This document shows positions 26,738 to 40,700 of a stretch of DNA of 64,000 nt, in pieces; the stretch's first letter is position 1; every line of letters starts with the position of its first letter. Source of the stretch: Chrysogorgia sp. JL179-B06 (taxonomy: Eukaryota; Cnidaria; Anthozoa; Scleralcyonacea; Chrysogorgiidae); assembly GCA_035772405.1 (NCBI GenBank), contig JAYKKM010000047.1, positions 3,514,001 through 3,578,000 on the forward strand, in the 5' to 3' direction. The notes beneath the pieces are model-generated. The model was given only the letters and a program-made list of their open reading frames with translations. It was not told the DNA's origin and ran no database searches. A program made the translations under genes and the position numbers.

Positions 26738-26954
26738 TCCCTTTTAGCCGTTTCCGCATGCCACACAGTATGTGTGATTTCATAGATCTGTTCATACTCG
26801 CCCGTACATCACTGGAGGCGGTACATCACTGCAGGCGGAACCTCTGCCATATTTGTCAAGCGAGAGATGTAATGCAAGACTTACACATCACGCACATATT
26901 TAACTTGAATTCATACACACATGCATGTGCACTTTGGAAAAGGAAGAAAGATTT

Positions 26955-27690
26955 TTAGAAGTACACCTCAATTTCAGTTGGTTCAAATTGAAAACGTTTT
27001 GATAATGGTATCCCTCTGGCGGTTCGTATGTGTGACCAAATCTCGTGTGTGATCCAAAATTTCCAGGAGCGGCTGCATAATAAGCGATCATCAGATCATG
27101 TCCATCACCAAAGACTGGTCCGTCCAAGACGATGACTACGAAACATTGCTTCTTTGCTGCACTGATCAAGAAGCGAAGATGTAAACGGAAGTAAATTGTC
27201 TTTGTTGGACAGGGAAAACAAAAATGCAGAAGGTGATTGTTTATAGCCATGACCTAAAACAAAAATGTCAAATAATGTGTCTATACATGCATTGTTGTTC
27301 AAGTAGATCATAAAAATAACGACTGACATTTCTTTATTTTAGAAATAACAGCTGATTTTAATTTCGAATTATACCATCGATAGTCTATGTGATGTCATTT
27401 CGGGATTTATATGAAATATATGTAAATCTTTTACCTGCCCAATTCTGCTCTGTATATCCACCAAAGATATAATCCCCTACTTTCGCCAATGTCACAGTTG
27501 GTCCCTTAATTGCCACAGCGTCTGTGGAATCATGATTTGCAGTCTATCCATGCAACTTTGCCCGGTGGGTGATTGCTTCTCTCTGACCTCCACTTTACTT
27601 ACGTTGTTTTTTAAAGTCAGTTCGATACTTGCTATGTCTTGTAATGCTTTATAGCCTTCCGCCAGATTCTTTTCAAGAACACCAGAACAT
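26955..27690 (-). pseudogene. TLDc-domain protein gene remnant
   Basis: On the minus strand an exon ending at 27435 (donor GTAA) encodes AIKGPTVTLAKVGDYIFGGY followed by TEQNWA. A second exon from the acceptor at 27253 (TTTTAG) continues SPSAFLFSLSNKDNLLPF, CSKEAMF, GPVFGDGHDL and GHTYEPPEGYHYQ, and ends with FEPTEIEVYF and a stop at 26955. These are the ordered landmarks of a TLDc domain, C-terminal in this protein. Upstream coiled-coil coding (EKNLAEGYKALQDIASIEL) reaches about 27690. Two single-base-type frameshifts inside the last exon (around 27120-27140 and near 26985) break the frame. TLDc proteins are linked to oxidative stress and V-ATPase regulation in other animals. It is a decayed copy, unless the assembly is at fault. 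Confidence 0.7.
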
Positions 27691-30239
27691 AGCGCTATAT
27701 AGCTTCTCTCTCTTTCTTGGCTGCTGCGTCACTAGTAGACCATGATTCATTGTATGTTGACCAACCAGCCTCTTTCTCTTAGTACTATATTCCCTTTTCA
27801 ATCCAACATCCGACTTCCTTCCGTCAGTATATCACAATGCTAATTGTTAGTCATCCTCTGCACAAAAAGCAATTCACCACATCTATAAACACAACACTTA
27901 ATTAAACCTAATAATTTTCATGAAATATAATCACATATTATCTTAAAATATCAGTGTATTTCTAGAACAAAATTATTTTGTGTGCATGGGAGAACCCTGA
28001 TTTCCAATAGCTCGATGAAATAAATTCCTATATAAAAAACGTCAGTATTCTGCTGAAAGTATTCATGGCAAAATTACTTGATTTGAGTATGTAATTAATT
28101 ATTCCTTTTTCGAAAATTATAAATATTTTCTCTTCTTTCCAATGGGCTAAATTGAACTTCACTGTGCATGGTCCCACATGAAAATTTTCAATTTTGAAAG
28201 GCCCAGAAGTGTTTTTACAGCAATTTCTAACATGATTTTCGGCAAAATTAGGCCACCAGATGATGGCTAGAAATTTCATTTTTAGCTTTTACATCGTGCT
28301 AATAATTAGTTATATTTTATCCAGCCTTTCATTATTTATTCTGACAGTAAACCACAAAACACAATTGTTTGCTTATTTTAAATAAGGCGTAGGTTTATTA
28401 AAAAGCAAACTGAACACGGAAACATATTTAAATTCCGAGACTAATGTAAACAGTTTCACGTTTTCCGTAGCTGCACAAGCACTTTGTTTTGTGATAAATT
28501 TATGAAGAACAAGCAATTTGTTAACAAATTAATCATGTACTGTAAATATTTAGTTGAATTTTTTGTTTTAGATCAACAAGCAAGGGGGGGGACCGCGGCT
28601 CCCCCCCTGGCTACGTCCCTGTCAACAAGACACACAAAAACCAGTCGTTTCTTGTATGCTAAAGTATTTCTAGACGAAAGGTAGCCTTCTTAGCCGGCGG
28701 TTTTTTAGGTTTGGGGTCGAGCAAGCGGGCAGCAGGAACGCAGCCGCACCCGAACCCCTAAAAAACCGCCGGCTACGCAGGCTAGACGAAAGGTTGACCA
28801 GGCTGTCGTTTGGAAACGTGTACAGGCATCTGTAGTTATTATGGCGGTAAAATAATATGTCGACACCAGACTAGCCTGCCATAAAATGCTTTTCGGATCA
28901 CTTGACAAGTATTTTTCTTCAAAAATTCGTTTTTATTCAGCAAAAGACTTGAAAAAGGAGTGCAAACGCAGGTTTTAACGGTAGCACACGAGTAAACAAG
29001 TTGGACGACACAAGCGGTCCGACACGTGCTTCAAAATATTGAATTCGCAAAGTATTCACCAAATATTTGCCAAAAATCATAGAAACAGTGCCTAAAACGT
29101 CGAAAGATATATTCCTGCTGTTTAACCGAAGAAGGAACGCCAAGAACTAACCGGGCTTGTAATTTCTAGTTTAACATGGCCGCCAACAGAAAAACCTCGA
29201 TGAAGAGAGCGAAGTTCAAGCTAAAAAAGAAAATAACACATAAATATATACCTCAAGATGCTTCGTTGAAGCAAGACTTCAAGATCATCTTTCTTTACTC
29301 TGGGCTACCACTGCAGAGAAAATTAAGGTATAGGTCGAGAGCGACGTTAATAAAGGGTTTTTCCAAATGACACACCTTTCTTTCTCTTCGCCATTTACAA
29401 ATGCCCCAAACCAAAAAAATATTAAAATTATCATGTCTCGGTGCGTCCGAAATCTCGATGTTCATTGGCTGACGCAGAATTTCTAATTGTCATGATTGGT
29501 TACTTTTCAGAGCTATTGGTTCTTTTTAACCAATAACAGGATAGTTCGCTACCTCGCTTCAGCTGGAAAATGGTGATCCGGATCACAATTTGTGTTTTCT
29601 CTTGGTAATACTAATAAATGCAGAAAGTCAACGCGTGGTCGTTTGGGTGCATTAAAAACGTTGGGTTCTTCGTCTGTTGCCATTTTGAGTTCATGTCTTC
29701 AAAATATTTTGTTGGACTAAACACCTGTCATTCAACATATATTACAAGACAAGTACATAAAAACATGCAAATTATTTACACATAACTGGTTGTGAAATAT
29801 CAATAGAATTACAATTTACAAACACATCAAGAATGAATTAATTAGCAATTTGCAGACCTCTGCAAAGACCTGAACCTCGTTCCCAGGGTCTTATCTCCAC
29901 TCCACGCCTGCCCCCAAATTAAAGCATGCAATGTTCTTATAACATGAAGTACTCATCCATATTTCCCTATTGTTCTTATTCTGGTCTTTTATGCTGAGGT
30001 CTTCGTAGTCGTAGGCCTGACCAGTTATGTTTGGGGGGCAAAAGATTTTTGCCCGAAAAATTAAGAATCGACTGTTGATCATCGAATGCAGTGTGACTGG
30101 GCAACTTCGTTATATTATACAAAATAACGTATACAACTGTAGACCTATATAAGAGTTTATTTTCTTTGATTTATAAATTTCTAGAAAAATCTAGGTTCTT
30201 ATACATCTAGGCTTGTAGATCTGACGTTAATAAGCAAAA
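27691..30239. other. Gene-free stretch
   Basis: No gene that I can support. It contains an inverted repeat at about 28684-28786 (AGCCGGCGGTTTTTTAGG and its complement), a G/C-run repeat near 28587-28620, and AT-rich sequence. The open frames here are short and show no domain. Confidence 0.5.
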
Positions 30240-31015
30240 TCCAGTAGACACATGTACGCACTGCGTACCTATTTTTACTGATGTTGTCAATTTCGAGCCT
30301 CCCAATTCAATCTTTCATCAATGAGATATACTCGTTTAACATTTTCTCCACCAATGACAATTTGTTGGTCAGTGGTAATTTTAGTAGGTCGTTTTACTCG
30401 TTTATGTGATCCAATTATCATATGCTCAGTTTTGTCTACATTTAATGTCAATTTGTTGGCAATAAGCCATTGATAAACTTTCTCCAGCTCATTATTCAAA
30501 CTTTTTTCTAAATCTGAAACTGTTAGATTTGTGCCATCTGCGTACATTGATGAATTTGATTTTTCTAAACAATTTGGCAAATCATTTATATATAACAAGA
30601 AGAGAAGTGGTCCGAGGTTCGACCCCTGCGGAATTCCACACTGAATAATTCTGGGGATGAAGTTGCTTGCTTTATTTTACATCTCTGTTTTCGATTGTTC
30701 AAGTACGAAGTGAACCATGATAGTGCCAAACCTTTAATACCATATAAGAACAATTTTTTAATTAAGACATTGTGATTAACAGTGTCAAATGCTTTTTTTA
30801 ACTCAAGAAATAAAACTCCATTTAAGAGGCCCGAATCCATGTTAAGAAACCAGGAATTAGTTGTATTGGTCGAATGGCCTTTTCTAAATCCTGATTGACA
30901 TTCGTGTAGTTAAATAATTATTTAATTGGTTGTACACTAATTTTTCAAAAACCTTTGAAACAACTGATAAAATAGATATCGGCCGGTAATTCCCACAGTC
31001 GTCTTTACTTCCTGT
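30240..31015 (-). pseudogene. CR1/Jockey-like LINE reverse transcriptase remnant
   Basis: Minus-strand pieces in successive frames give NYRPISILSVVSKVFEKLVY, GFRKGHSTNT, FLELKKAFDTVNHNVLIKKL and LLYINDLPNCLE, followed by MYADGTNL. These are RT motifs in order. The first catalytic Asp is Glu (LEL for LDL) and YADD is YADG, and frameshifts separate the parts, so it is dead. The 5' and 3' ends are missing. Confidence 0.8.
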
Positions 31016-32634
31016 TTTATAAATAGGAGAATCCCTTACTTGGAGTCCTTAGTGAGTAGACTCATAAGAAAGACTAAGCATGTGGGTTAAAAATTGACTG
31101 TTAGACGCATACGCTCAGTAACGTGTATGCTCGTCAGGCCAATGTACGTGCTCATCATATGGAACTTCCCACCTTCCATATATGGAATACGTACGGTAAG
31201 TTCATATGGGTTGGACCGTCGGATTCAGTTTTTTGTCATTTCTGTCGGATCCAGTTTACTTCCTCCGCGCAGTACAATTGTGCTTTAAAAATGGCCTAAT
31301 TGTCGCCAAGCAAAAGCACAAGTTAACTGTTTAATCGCCTATTTATATGCTGCGCTTACGCATGTTAACTGCATAACTAAATTGAAAGCAGTACCAAGTA
31401 CAGTTGTATTGCGCGGCGGAAGTAAACTGGATCCGAATTCCGCCACTAATATAGACTTAATTGGTGCCTGTGTTTCGTGTCGAGACCTCTTCGCGGAACT
31501 ATGTAAAGCGAACATCAGACTTGGAATAAATTGCGACGCGTTTTTCACCGTCTAAAGTTGGAACTTTTCGCCTATAATGAGCAATGGTAGTCGGATATTC
31601 CATCGTAAAGTGGCATTGTTATATCTTTTGTAGTTTGACTATCATTTTTAGCTGTATTATTGCTAAAAGTTGCGATTTATGGAGATTTTGTGACGTCACG
31701 ATTTTCAACTAGGTTTTCACGCGATCATGAACTGGTGCCTCAACGAATCAGCACGCTGGAAACTTCACACGTGATCTTAGCTTCCTATCCAGTCTTTTGA
31801 AATAAATTATATCTTTAATTTATATATATAAATATATATAATAATATATATATAAATTAATCTTTAATTTAGTTGATGATAAAAAGTTGGCCCAGGGTCT
31901 CAAACTAAAATATTTTGGAATCAGCTATTCCTTTGTCAATCATTCCATGTGGCGTGTGTCACGATTTTTAATGAAATATTAAAAAATGACAAACAAACTT
32001 GACACTCTGTGAGAGCGAGTGGTGAGACTATGGTTAATTAATTTTGACCTTAGAACACTTATCACAAAACCTTTGTAAAGGATGCTTTCCAGTGCTGCGT
32101 TTTTTCCCCGTGCGTAAACGTATGGAAAAAAATAGGCACGCTCAACGTGCATGTATCTACTGCTTGATGCAATTACTCCTCTTAAATGATGTTTCTTAAC
32201 AAAGAAACGCGAGCTGTGTTCGTGCGCGAGCGATGTTAAATCCTTTATCACACTTGTGACCATTGATTAACCCTTACTTACATAAATCAACCACCATTAA
32301 AATTGCGGGTTTTTGTATTAAATTTACTGAGAAAGAAACGTTGATCGTTAGAAATGAAAACACTCATTAGTATGCGATAATCAGTGTTTAGTAGTTCTCA
32401 CATTTTAATATAAATCAAATCATGCTAATGCCGAAAATTAGTTGAATACAGGATTTAACGCTTCAGTTGGAAATTAAGATATCCAGTCCCCTTTCGTTAA
32501 AAAACAACCTGTAACATTCTCGTCAACGCTGTAACGCCATTACTTAGCGCAGCTAAGTTCCTCGATATTTTCCTATTTACGGAGGCATTTCTGTTTATAT
32601 TTCGATATATTAATACATTGTAAACAGGTTAAGC
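31016..32634. other. Gene-free stretch
   Basis: Contains an inverted repeat at about 31247-31432 (GGATCCAGTTTACTTCC and complement) with the look of a MITE, and an AT palindrome near 31810-31860. No gene recognised. Confidence 0.5.
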
Positions 32635-34610
32635 TAACTTTACTTCAACTTTACTTTAATTTTAACTTTACTTCAAATTTACTTTAACTTTGCTTTAACT
32701 TTTAACTTGCTGTAACTTTACTTTAACTTTACTTTATCTTTGCTTTAGGTTTTAACTTTACTTTAACTTTTAACTTTTCTTTAACTTTAATTTAACTTTA
32801 ATTTAACTTTAATTTAATTTTAACTTTACTTTAACTTTACTTTAACTTCACTTTAACTTTTAACTTTACTTTAATTTTTAACTTTAACTTTTAACTTTAC
32901 TTAGCTTTGCTTTACTTTTAACTTTCCTTTTACTTTTAACTTTGCTTTAACTTTTAACTTCACTTTAAACTTACTTTACTTTAACCTTGCTTTAATTTTT
33001 AACTTAATTTGCTGTAACTTTACTTTAACTTTTAACTTTACTTTAACTTTTACCTTTACTTTAATGATGCCAACTGAATAGTTTAGTTCACTACATAACA
33101 TTTATATCTATTAGTTTATAAAATGGCCCGGAGGGCCTTTTCCGTGGCTCTTTGGCCCTTTCTCTGGGGATATATCCTTCAAAATGGCCCTTGGGACCTT
33201 TTTTGTGGCCCTGGGGCCCATTTGAGAAATATACCTACTATCCCCGCTCATCCCTGACACAGGATCAAAATTTTCATTGCACAAAACATGAAAGACAATG
33301 TTTGTTAAGAAACTTTAACTTTAACTTTACTTTAACTTTTAACTTTACTTTAACGTTTAACTTTGCTTTAACTTTTAACTTTACTTTAACTTTATGTGAC
33401 CTGAGGGTATAGCAACGTCGTGACTGTTTAGCATACCGCGCATACCTAGTACGGGATAGGCTTTATTAATGATCGGACAGTAGTTAGTTCAGAGTACGAA
33501 CAAGGATTGTAAAGAGTACGCCCTCAGAGGATACTTTAGAGTTAAATGGGTATGTTTTTTTTATTGTTATGTATATCATTTTGTTAGAATGATAATTACT
33601 TTTAATAAGTTATCATTGGTTTATTGTACTTGACTCGCAAAGCGCTTTTATTGCTTGCGTGTCTCACTATTACTTAGCGTTTCGTAGCAAGTTTATACAT
33701 TATATCTATATTGATTTACTTGGATATTCGTACATATATAGTTTTATATAGACTACCATGTATTTAGTAATTTGTATTCGTTTTACTTTGATTCGCGACT
33801 TGCTAGGCTTTGCCTAGGATTATTGTTAAGCTCGTATTTCTACTTCTCATATTTCTAGATTACTCTTCCATTTGTCTTATTTTTCGTATGTAATTTGTAA
33901 GTAAACCGTTTAAAACGTTTATCCCGGTGTCGTAAAGCGAACCGCAAGCGCGCCTTACATTTAATTTAACTTTTAACTTTACTTTTAGTTTACTTTAACT
34001 TTGTTTACTTTAACTTTTAACTTTTACTTACATTTTTAACTTTAAAGTTTACTTTAATTTTTAACTTTTATCTTTACTTTAAACTTACTTTACTTTAACT
34101 TTGCTTTAAATTTTAACTTTGCTGTAATTTTATTTAAATTTTTAACTTTAACTTTTAACTTTACTTTAACTTTTAACTTTGCTTTAACTTTTCACTTTGC
34201 TTTAACTTCGCTTTAAATTAACTATATATTTGCTTTAACTTTATTTTACTTTAATTTTTAACTTTAACTTTACTTTAACTTTTAACTTTACTTCAATGAT
34301 GTCAATTGAATAGAGTTCACTACATAACATTTATATCTATAAGTTTACAAAATGGCCCGGAGCGCCTTTTTCGTGACCCTTTGGCAATTTTTCTGCGGAT
34401 ACATCCTTCAAAATGGCGGGGACCTTTTTCGTGGCCCTGTGGCCCATTTGAGAAATATACCTACTCTCCCGCTCACCCCTGACACAGGATCACATTTTTC
34501 ATTGCACAAAAAAATGAAAGATAACGTTTGTCAAGAAACTGTTAACGAACACTCAAGTGATGATCGACCCGACTTTAACTTTTAATTTAATTTACTTTAA
34601 TTTAATTTAG
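32635..34610. repeat. Composite TTTAACT-rich repeat with duplicated 260-bp block
   Basis: Degenerate CTTTAACTTTTAACTTTA arrays (32635-33065, 33310-33395, 33955-34295, 34570-34610) surround two copies of a unique block, at about 33062-33320 and 34293-34552. The copies share ACATAACATTTATATCTAT, AAAATGGCCCGGAG and CACAGGATCA. A larger repeat unit, including the arrays, seems to have been duplicated. Confidence 0.8.
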
Positions 34611-37600
34611 CTTTCTGGAGGTCAAAAAAGTTATTTTATATTTCCATTCCACCCAAATGCCCCCAAAGCACCCCACAATCTAAAACATCCCCAAATGCGC
34701 CCTCAAAGCACTCTACGACACCCTAAAAACCTCAACACTCCGCAATACACTCCCAAATCACCCCCATAATCTCAAACACCTCCAAACCCACCCACCCCAC
34801 AATCTAACTCTTTACTCATTTACTCATGACTCTTCACTCATTTACTCCTTACTCATTATACTCCTTTACTCATTTACTTCTTACACATTTACTCAACAAC
34901 GAGGTTGTTGGAGGGGGTGCGTTTGGGCAAGGTTAGAAGACATTCTGGGTCATGTGGGCCACGATATGGCCATCCGCTGGCTACAAATTAAATAAGTGTT
35001 TAGTTTCAAACAATATTTCAATCCGTTCATTTATCGTTATGCTACGAAAAGATTTCCCATCTGTGTTAAAATCATTGCGTGAATCATTGTCATTGCAAAC
35101 TAATTGGTTAAACATCGCCATTAGCATTTCTCATACATTTGCTTTCTGTTAGGTATGCCCCCGTTACAGTAAACGTCGAAAAATATGTATACGTTTGTAA
35201 CTGATATAAATATTTTTTAACTCTATATTTGTGTCGCGTATTAATAAGGTTTTATATCAACAGAAATTGCCAAACAGCTTTGTCTGCATCTTTAAAATTT
35301 CGCCCAAAAAATTTCCACTAATCAATTTCCACTATTATGTTTCCACTAATAAATTTCCACGAATCGCCTTGAACAACTGGCCTATAAAATTACTCGCGCT
35401 TGCTAATTAAGGACGAAGTTTTCTTGTTTTCGACGCCACTCCGCTTTTCATCATTGCTTACACTTGTCAAACAAAAATTTGTTATTGGACAGCCTTTGTT
35501 TGAAACAACGCTTGAACGTAAATTGAAAAAAACTCGTATGATACTTACATGTTTGTAAACAACGATGTTCTAAAATTAACGAATGAAAAAGGTTAGTTTT
35601 TTAACTCAGAAACTTTATTTGAGGAATTGTTTTGCTTTTCTGTTTGTCCTTGCGCACAATTAGATTGCGAAAGCTGATGTTTAATCTTACAGCAACCTAT
35701 TTTTTATTATAAAACTCATCATATTACAAAAGTATCCCAATTGACCCGAATTTTCCCATGCGAAACACTGGTTCCAGGTCGAGGTTGGCATTGAGATTAT
35801 ATATTAAGCATTTTACTGTCATCTCTCATATCCAACCTCGATGTTAAGCCGTTGTTCATAGAAAATTCGGGAAGTGACTATTAACAGCGAAATATTAAAC
35901 ACTTAAAGGATGAGTATCCAGCTAATGGGGAAACTGGCTTTCGACTCCTCGGTTTATTACGTTTTCTTGTTGTTTGGTTATCTTCTTACGACATAATAAG
36001 CTGTTAAAAGTCGTTTAAATAAGTTTGTAGTGATGTCTCACTTAGAGTATGTCGAATATTGTGAACCGCACTCTTCGTGCCGTCGTCTGTCAGCGTGTTC
36101 TATTCTCAACGGCTTCGATTACAACGGCCTTGTACAATACAACGGCTTACAGCAGTGAGCGTTCATTTCTAGCGTAATATCTGTTCCTCTACTCATAGAA
36201 TATATGGAATATAAGGATCTTATACTATTGGCTTTGCCAGGAAACTGCGCGTCTTGAAGGAAACTTCAACGCATCAAACGGCAAACAACGAGCGATGGAT
36301 ACCTGCTCAAAACACAATTTCACGGCCCACCGAGTGTAATCATATACTTATCAAAAATATGGCAATAATAACTTACTACATTATCTCTGCTCTTACGAAA
36401 AACACAATTTGAGTAATTTACGGCAAGGATTGCTCAGATATCGAAGGATTGGTTTACTTGTAAAATTTCGTGGCCCAAAAAATGGCCGCGAGCAAGCTTG
36501 TGAGCACGCAAAGCATTAGCTGGACACTCATCCTTTAATGACTGGTCCCGAGTGTAACGGTGAGATCTAATTCCCGAGAGACCTAACCTGTAATTCAGTC
36601 TGTGAAAACTCGCACAATAGATTGTGGACCGCTGCTGAGCTTCTCAGTTTTGATGTAATAGATCAAACACGAGTTTGAGTGTTTCATCAGGGGTTCCAAA
36701 CACGAGAAAACAAATGAAAACCGAGGGCGTAGCCCGAGGTTTTTATTGTTTTCGAGTGTCTGGAGTCCCCTGATGAAACACGACAAACGAGTGTTTGATC
36801 TAGCTTCTCAAACGAGTATTCCTTTAGCGATTTGCTCCCATAGCGATTTTATTTTAATATGTAGATTAAGAAATGTGATCCAGTTCACTAGGAAGTTTCC
36901 TACAGGTTTTCATTGCGTATCAAAACTCATGCATGCGATGCGGTATACGTTCATGGATTGGCTATGATAATTCATGAATTATTAATGAGTTTGAGAATGT
37001 CCAAATCACAACCCCTGTCTTATTCCAGTTACAATTGGTTCTCCGGGAATTCTTGTGAGATCAAATCATCCAATCAAATAAACAATTATGAATCATATGG
37101 GTATTTAACCACTCGAAATCTACTATATATACTTAGTTCTGAGAAGGTCAACGGGGGGGTCAACAAGCTATCGTGCGAGTTTTCACAGACTGAATTACAG
37201 GTGTATATTCAGGCTGTACACAGGCTACGAGAGACCAATCATTAAGTGATTTGTTATATAGCAAATAAGGTATTATAAAAGAACAGCAAAAAAATAAACA
37301 TTTGTCAACGCAGCGGATTGGGAACAGAAAGATGTTACAGTACATGTGGGATTGGGAATTTTCCAGTAAAAAAACATTGCATCACGAGCTCACCACGTGC
37401 ACACGAGGGCAATATTGCAATGTTATCTGGCGTCCCAGTTAATGTTGTCCGCTCGCCTTCCTTAGCGGCAACAGTTTGTTACATGTCATGTGACCATGTA
37501 GCAACCAATCAAAGCGTGTCTCACGCAAGGAAGAAATAGAGCTATATAACAATTAATAACGTTACACGATAGATCGTTTTCAGTCACGAGACAAAGGGCA

Positions 37601-37720
37601 ATACGGCCATGTTGGTATATCTATAACAAAATATGTTAATTAAATGCTATTAATTAACATACGCCAACATGGCGGCTATGATGTAGATCGAGTAAAAACG
37701 ATCTACATGCAGGTTTTGAA
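34611..37720. other. Gene-free stretch
   Basis: Starts with C-rich sequence (34640-34800) and ACTCATTTACTC-type short tandem repeats (34805-34890). An inverted repeat at about 36658-36805 has arms reading GATCAAACAC...GTGTTTGATC around GAGGGCGTAGCCC. Another lies at about 37570-37708, with arms GTAGATCGTTTT-like and CCATGTTGG. No gene recognised. Confidence 0.5.
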
Positions 37721-40700
37721 TTATTTCGTAAGATAGGGTCGAATGCACTGCTGAATAACTTCGGCCATCTTGTTGTAACCTACTGGATTCATATGGATGT
37801 GATCATTCCAGTAAAACTTCAAAAGTTCTTTTGAAAGTGAACTTCGCGGCAGTTTGACGGCGAGATCGCACAGCACAGTCGTGTCTCTTACTTGGGTCGC
37901 ATACTGTCGGAGAGCCGCGTTCACGCTCAATCTCATGCTACGTATCGACCGAAATTCCGGCCACAGCTCGTACGCCGTTTCCGGGATAGTCATGAGCACG
38001 GTCCTTGCTCGGTATTGCCGGGCAATCTCGTGGAGTTTCTCGATGTCATTGACAATCTTCGGGCTCCATACGTTTATCAACTGCCTCGTGAACTCCTCAT
38101 CGTCGCCGAAATTCTTCACGTGGGCCACGTCATTTGTGCCTCCCAGGATGAGCACCCAATCAAAACGCGTGCCCTCGTTCAGCACCTTGGGTAATCGTTT
38201 CGTCATGTCGCCGTGGACCATCTCACCAATCATCCCCCGAGTGACGATTTTGTAGCGATGTGTTCCTCCAGGATCGAGTAACTGGTTTAATCGAATACTA
38301 TAAGGATGTTTGCCACGCCCATGATTGTAGTAGCCACTTGTTAGACTATCTCCGAAACAAAGGATGTTTATCGAAGGCGTTTGCAACGAATACGGATTGT
38401 TGTTTGGTGAACGGTAGGCCGAGTAGCCGGACGTTGAATAACTTGTCGTTCTACCATTATTTCTTTGGGGGATTGGGGCGGCGATAGTGTTTCTTTCGCT
38501 GGTGGTAAACGTTGGTGGTGTGGGAAGTTTGAGGTAATTCTGCGTAGACTGTGCAGTCGGAATGCGAGAGCGTAGTGAACTTTGTGGCCTCGGTATTTGT
38601 GCCAAGGGCTGTTCGCTGGGGTTCGGTGATATTGGCGCGGGTGGGTTTCGCAACAAAGGCAATTGGCGAACCTTCAAAGACGGTACCCCTGGGGTAAAAG
38701 CAGACGTCCTCTTGGTATCCAATATTTTGTCTCTACTTAAGCCGTCCCTTGATTTATTGGCAGGAAGTAGACCTTTTAATGTAGAATTCTTATTCCCAGC
38801 GAGACTGGCTTTTATACCAAGTTTTCTCAAAAGACTAAGGATTGGAACCGGATCAGGCGCATGCGTGGTGGCCATTGGTGGGTGTGCGGTTGGAGTGGGT
38901 GCAGCCGTCATCACGCTGGTAGGCCTTGGAAGAAAACGTGGAAGAAGAGCTTTAAGTACATCTTTCGTATCAACTTGGGACACTTGTTTCACTGCCGTGA
39001 CTTTTGTTTCTTTGGTGGTGGCTTTGCTGTTTATCTTCTGCTGTTTATCTTTACTTTCAACGCCAGTTGGCTTTTCTCTTGTAACCTGTGAATGACTTTC
39101 AATATTGTTAGAAATAAGTTTACGCAAAAGAATACTGACGGCGTTGGTGTCTTTAATAGGTAGATTTTTAAAAAGTGGACTTATTTTAATTATAGTCATG
39201 TTCTTTTTTCTTTTACTTTCATTCTTTCGCGAATGTACGCGAGCTTTTTTGCGCTTTTTTCGTTTTGCACTGCTCTCTGGGTTCGACTTCTTTTGCGAAA
39301 TGGCGGCAACAAGTTTGGCAAGGGCATCACCTTCGTCATTTATGTCATTGTTTTTGGAAAGTACTTCACGTAAGCGTTCGTATACTTTACTGTTGTCATC
39401 ATTAGCGTCCCTGTTTGAAGCAATGTTATGTTTTTGTTTTTTGTTAGGCTTCAATCTCTTATGTAATTTTAAGTGTCTGCGACGAGCTTTATGTATTGAG
39501 GATTTCTTTATCATGCCCTTTCTTCCATGGATTTTCAACTTTCTTCCATGGATTTTACTGATTTTAGTTTTTCTTTTCGTTGCTGCTTTTTTGCGCTTAT
39601 GGTCCGTCTTATTCTTTTTTCGCGTGTTCAGATCAACATCATCGTCGTTTTCTGTCGCCTTATCATCGTTTTCGCTATCGTGCTTTGCTAAGCTATCACT
39701 GCCTGACGAGGTCTCCGTAAGTATGTCGTCAGTATCTGTCGCAGTATCATCATCGTCAGTTCTCCTATTTGTATCCGTTTTTTGGTCGTCGTAGTCGCTA
39801 TCCTTATCGAAATCTTCGTCGTCATTAGAATCCTTGTTATCAGTATGCTTTTCTTTTCCAGGACCTTTAGTTGTCTCTGGACCATTGTTATCATTATCGT
39901 CATCGTCAAGGTCAATATTGTCGTCATCGTTGTTGTCATTTCTAGTTCTTTCCTCTATGTCAGATTTGTCGTCAATGTCTACGTCATCATTCCTATCCCC
40001 AATCTCTTTATCCGTGTCTCTGTTGTCATCATCGGTATCAGTATCGTCGTGGTTACCACGAAAATCTGAGTTTAGGTCTCTGTCATCGTTCCCAGTCTCC
40101 TTATTGGCATTAGAGCTGTCTGCGTCATCGTTGTCGTTATGGTCAGTCAGGTCGTCTTCGTCTTCAGATGTTTTAACTAAACTATCTTTAAGTCCTTTGG
40201 AACTGATCCCCTTATTACACAACGTTACAATATAAGTGTTTCCACTGTGTTCTCCCTTTAATGTCCTAAGTATGATTTTTCCGGTCGTAATATACCAAAA
40301 TTCTCGACAAATTTGTCTCCCCAATGGCGAAATCGTATCGCTATTGCCATCTGTGTCCTCGCTAACATCGTTGTCATTGTTTCCCGTACCAATGTACCTG
40401 CATGAAAGTACCGTGTACCTGTACTTACGTTTCTGGTGCATATATTGTTTGCTTAATTTCACTTTACCGTTTGTTTTAAACTGTGATAATGTTTTGCAGT
40501 GTCTTACGTGGTGCGTCGCGTGATGCCACGTTCCTACCAAAACATCGCTTATTTGATGCCCTTTTACAAAACGTTTATACGAAGAGTAACTTGAAAACCG
40601 CCGTGTCGAACTTTTTCGTCTATTTTTGCTAATCGCACTATTTTTCAGTCGTCTTTTGCCGTGTAATCGTATTTTGAGACGTCTTACCTCGGGCGACAAC

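Noticed and set aside
39105..40235. Several long frames opposite the SGNH gene
   Set aside because: They are mirror images of the Asp- and Lys-rich low-complexity coding sequence, giving Ser/Val/Ile-rich nonsense.
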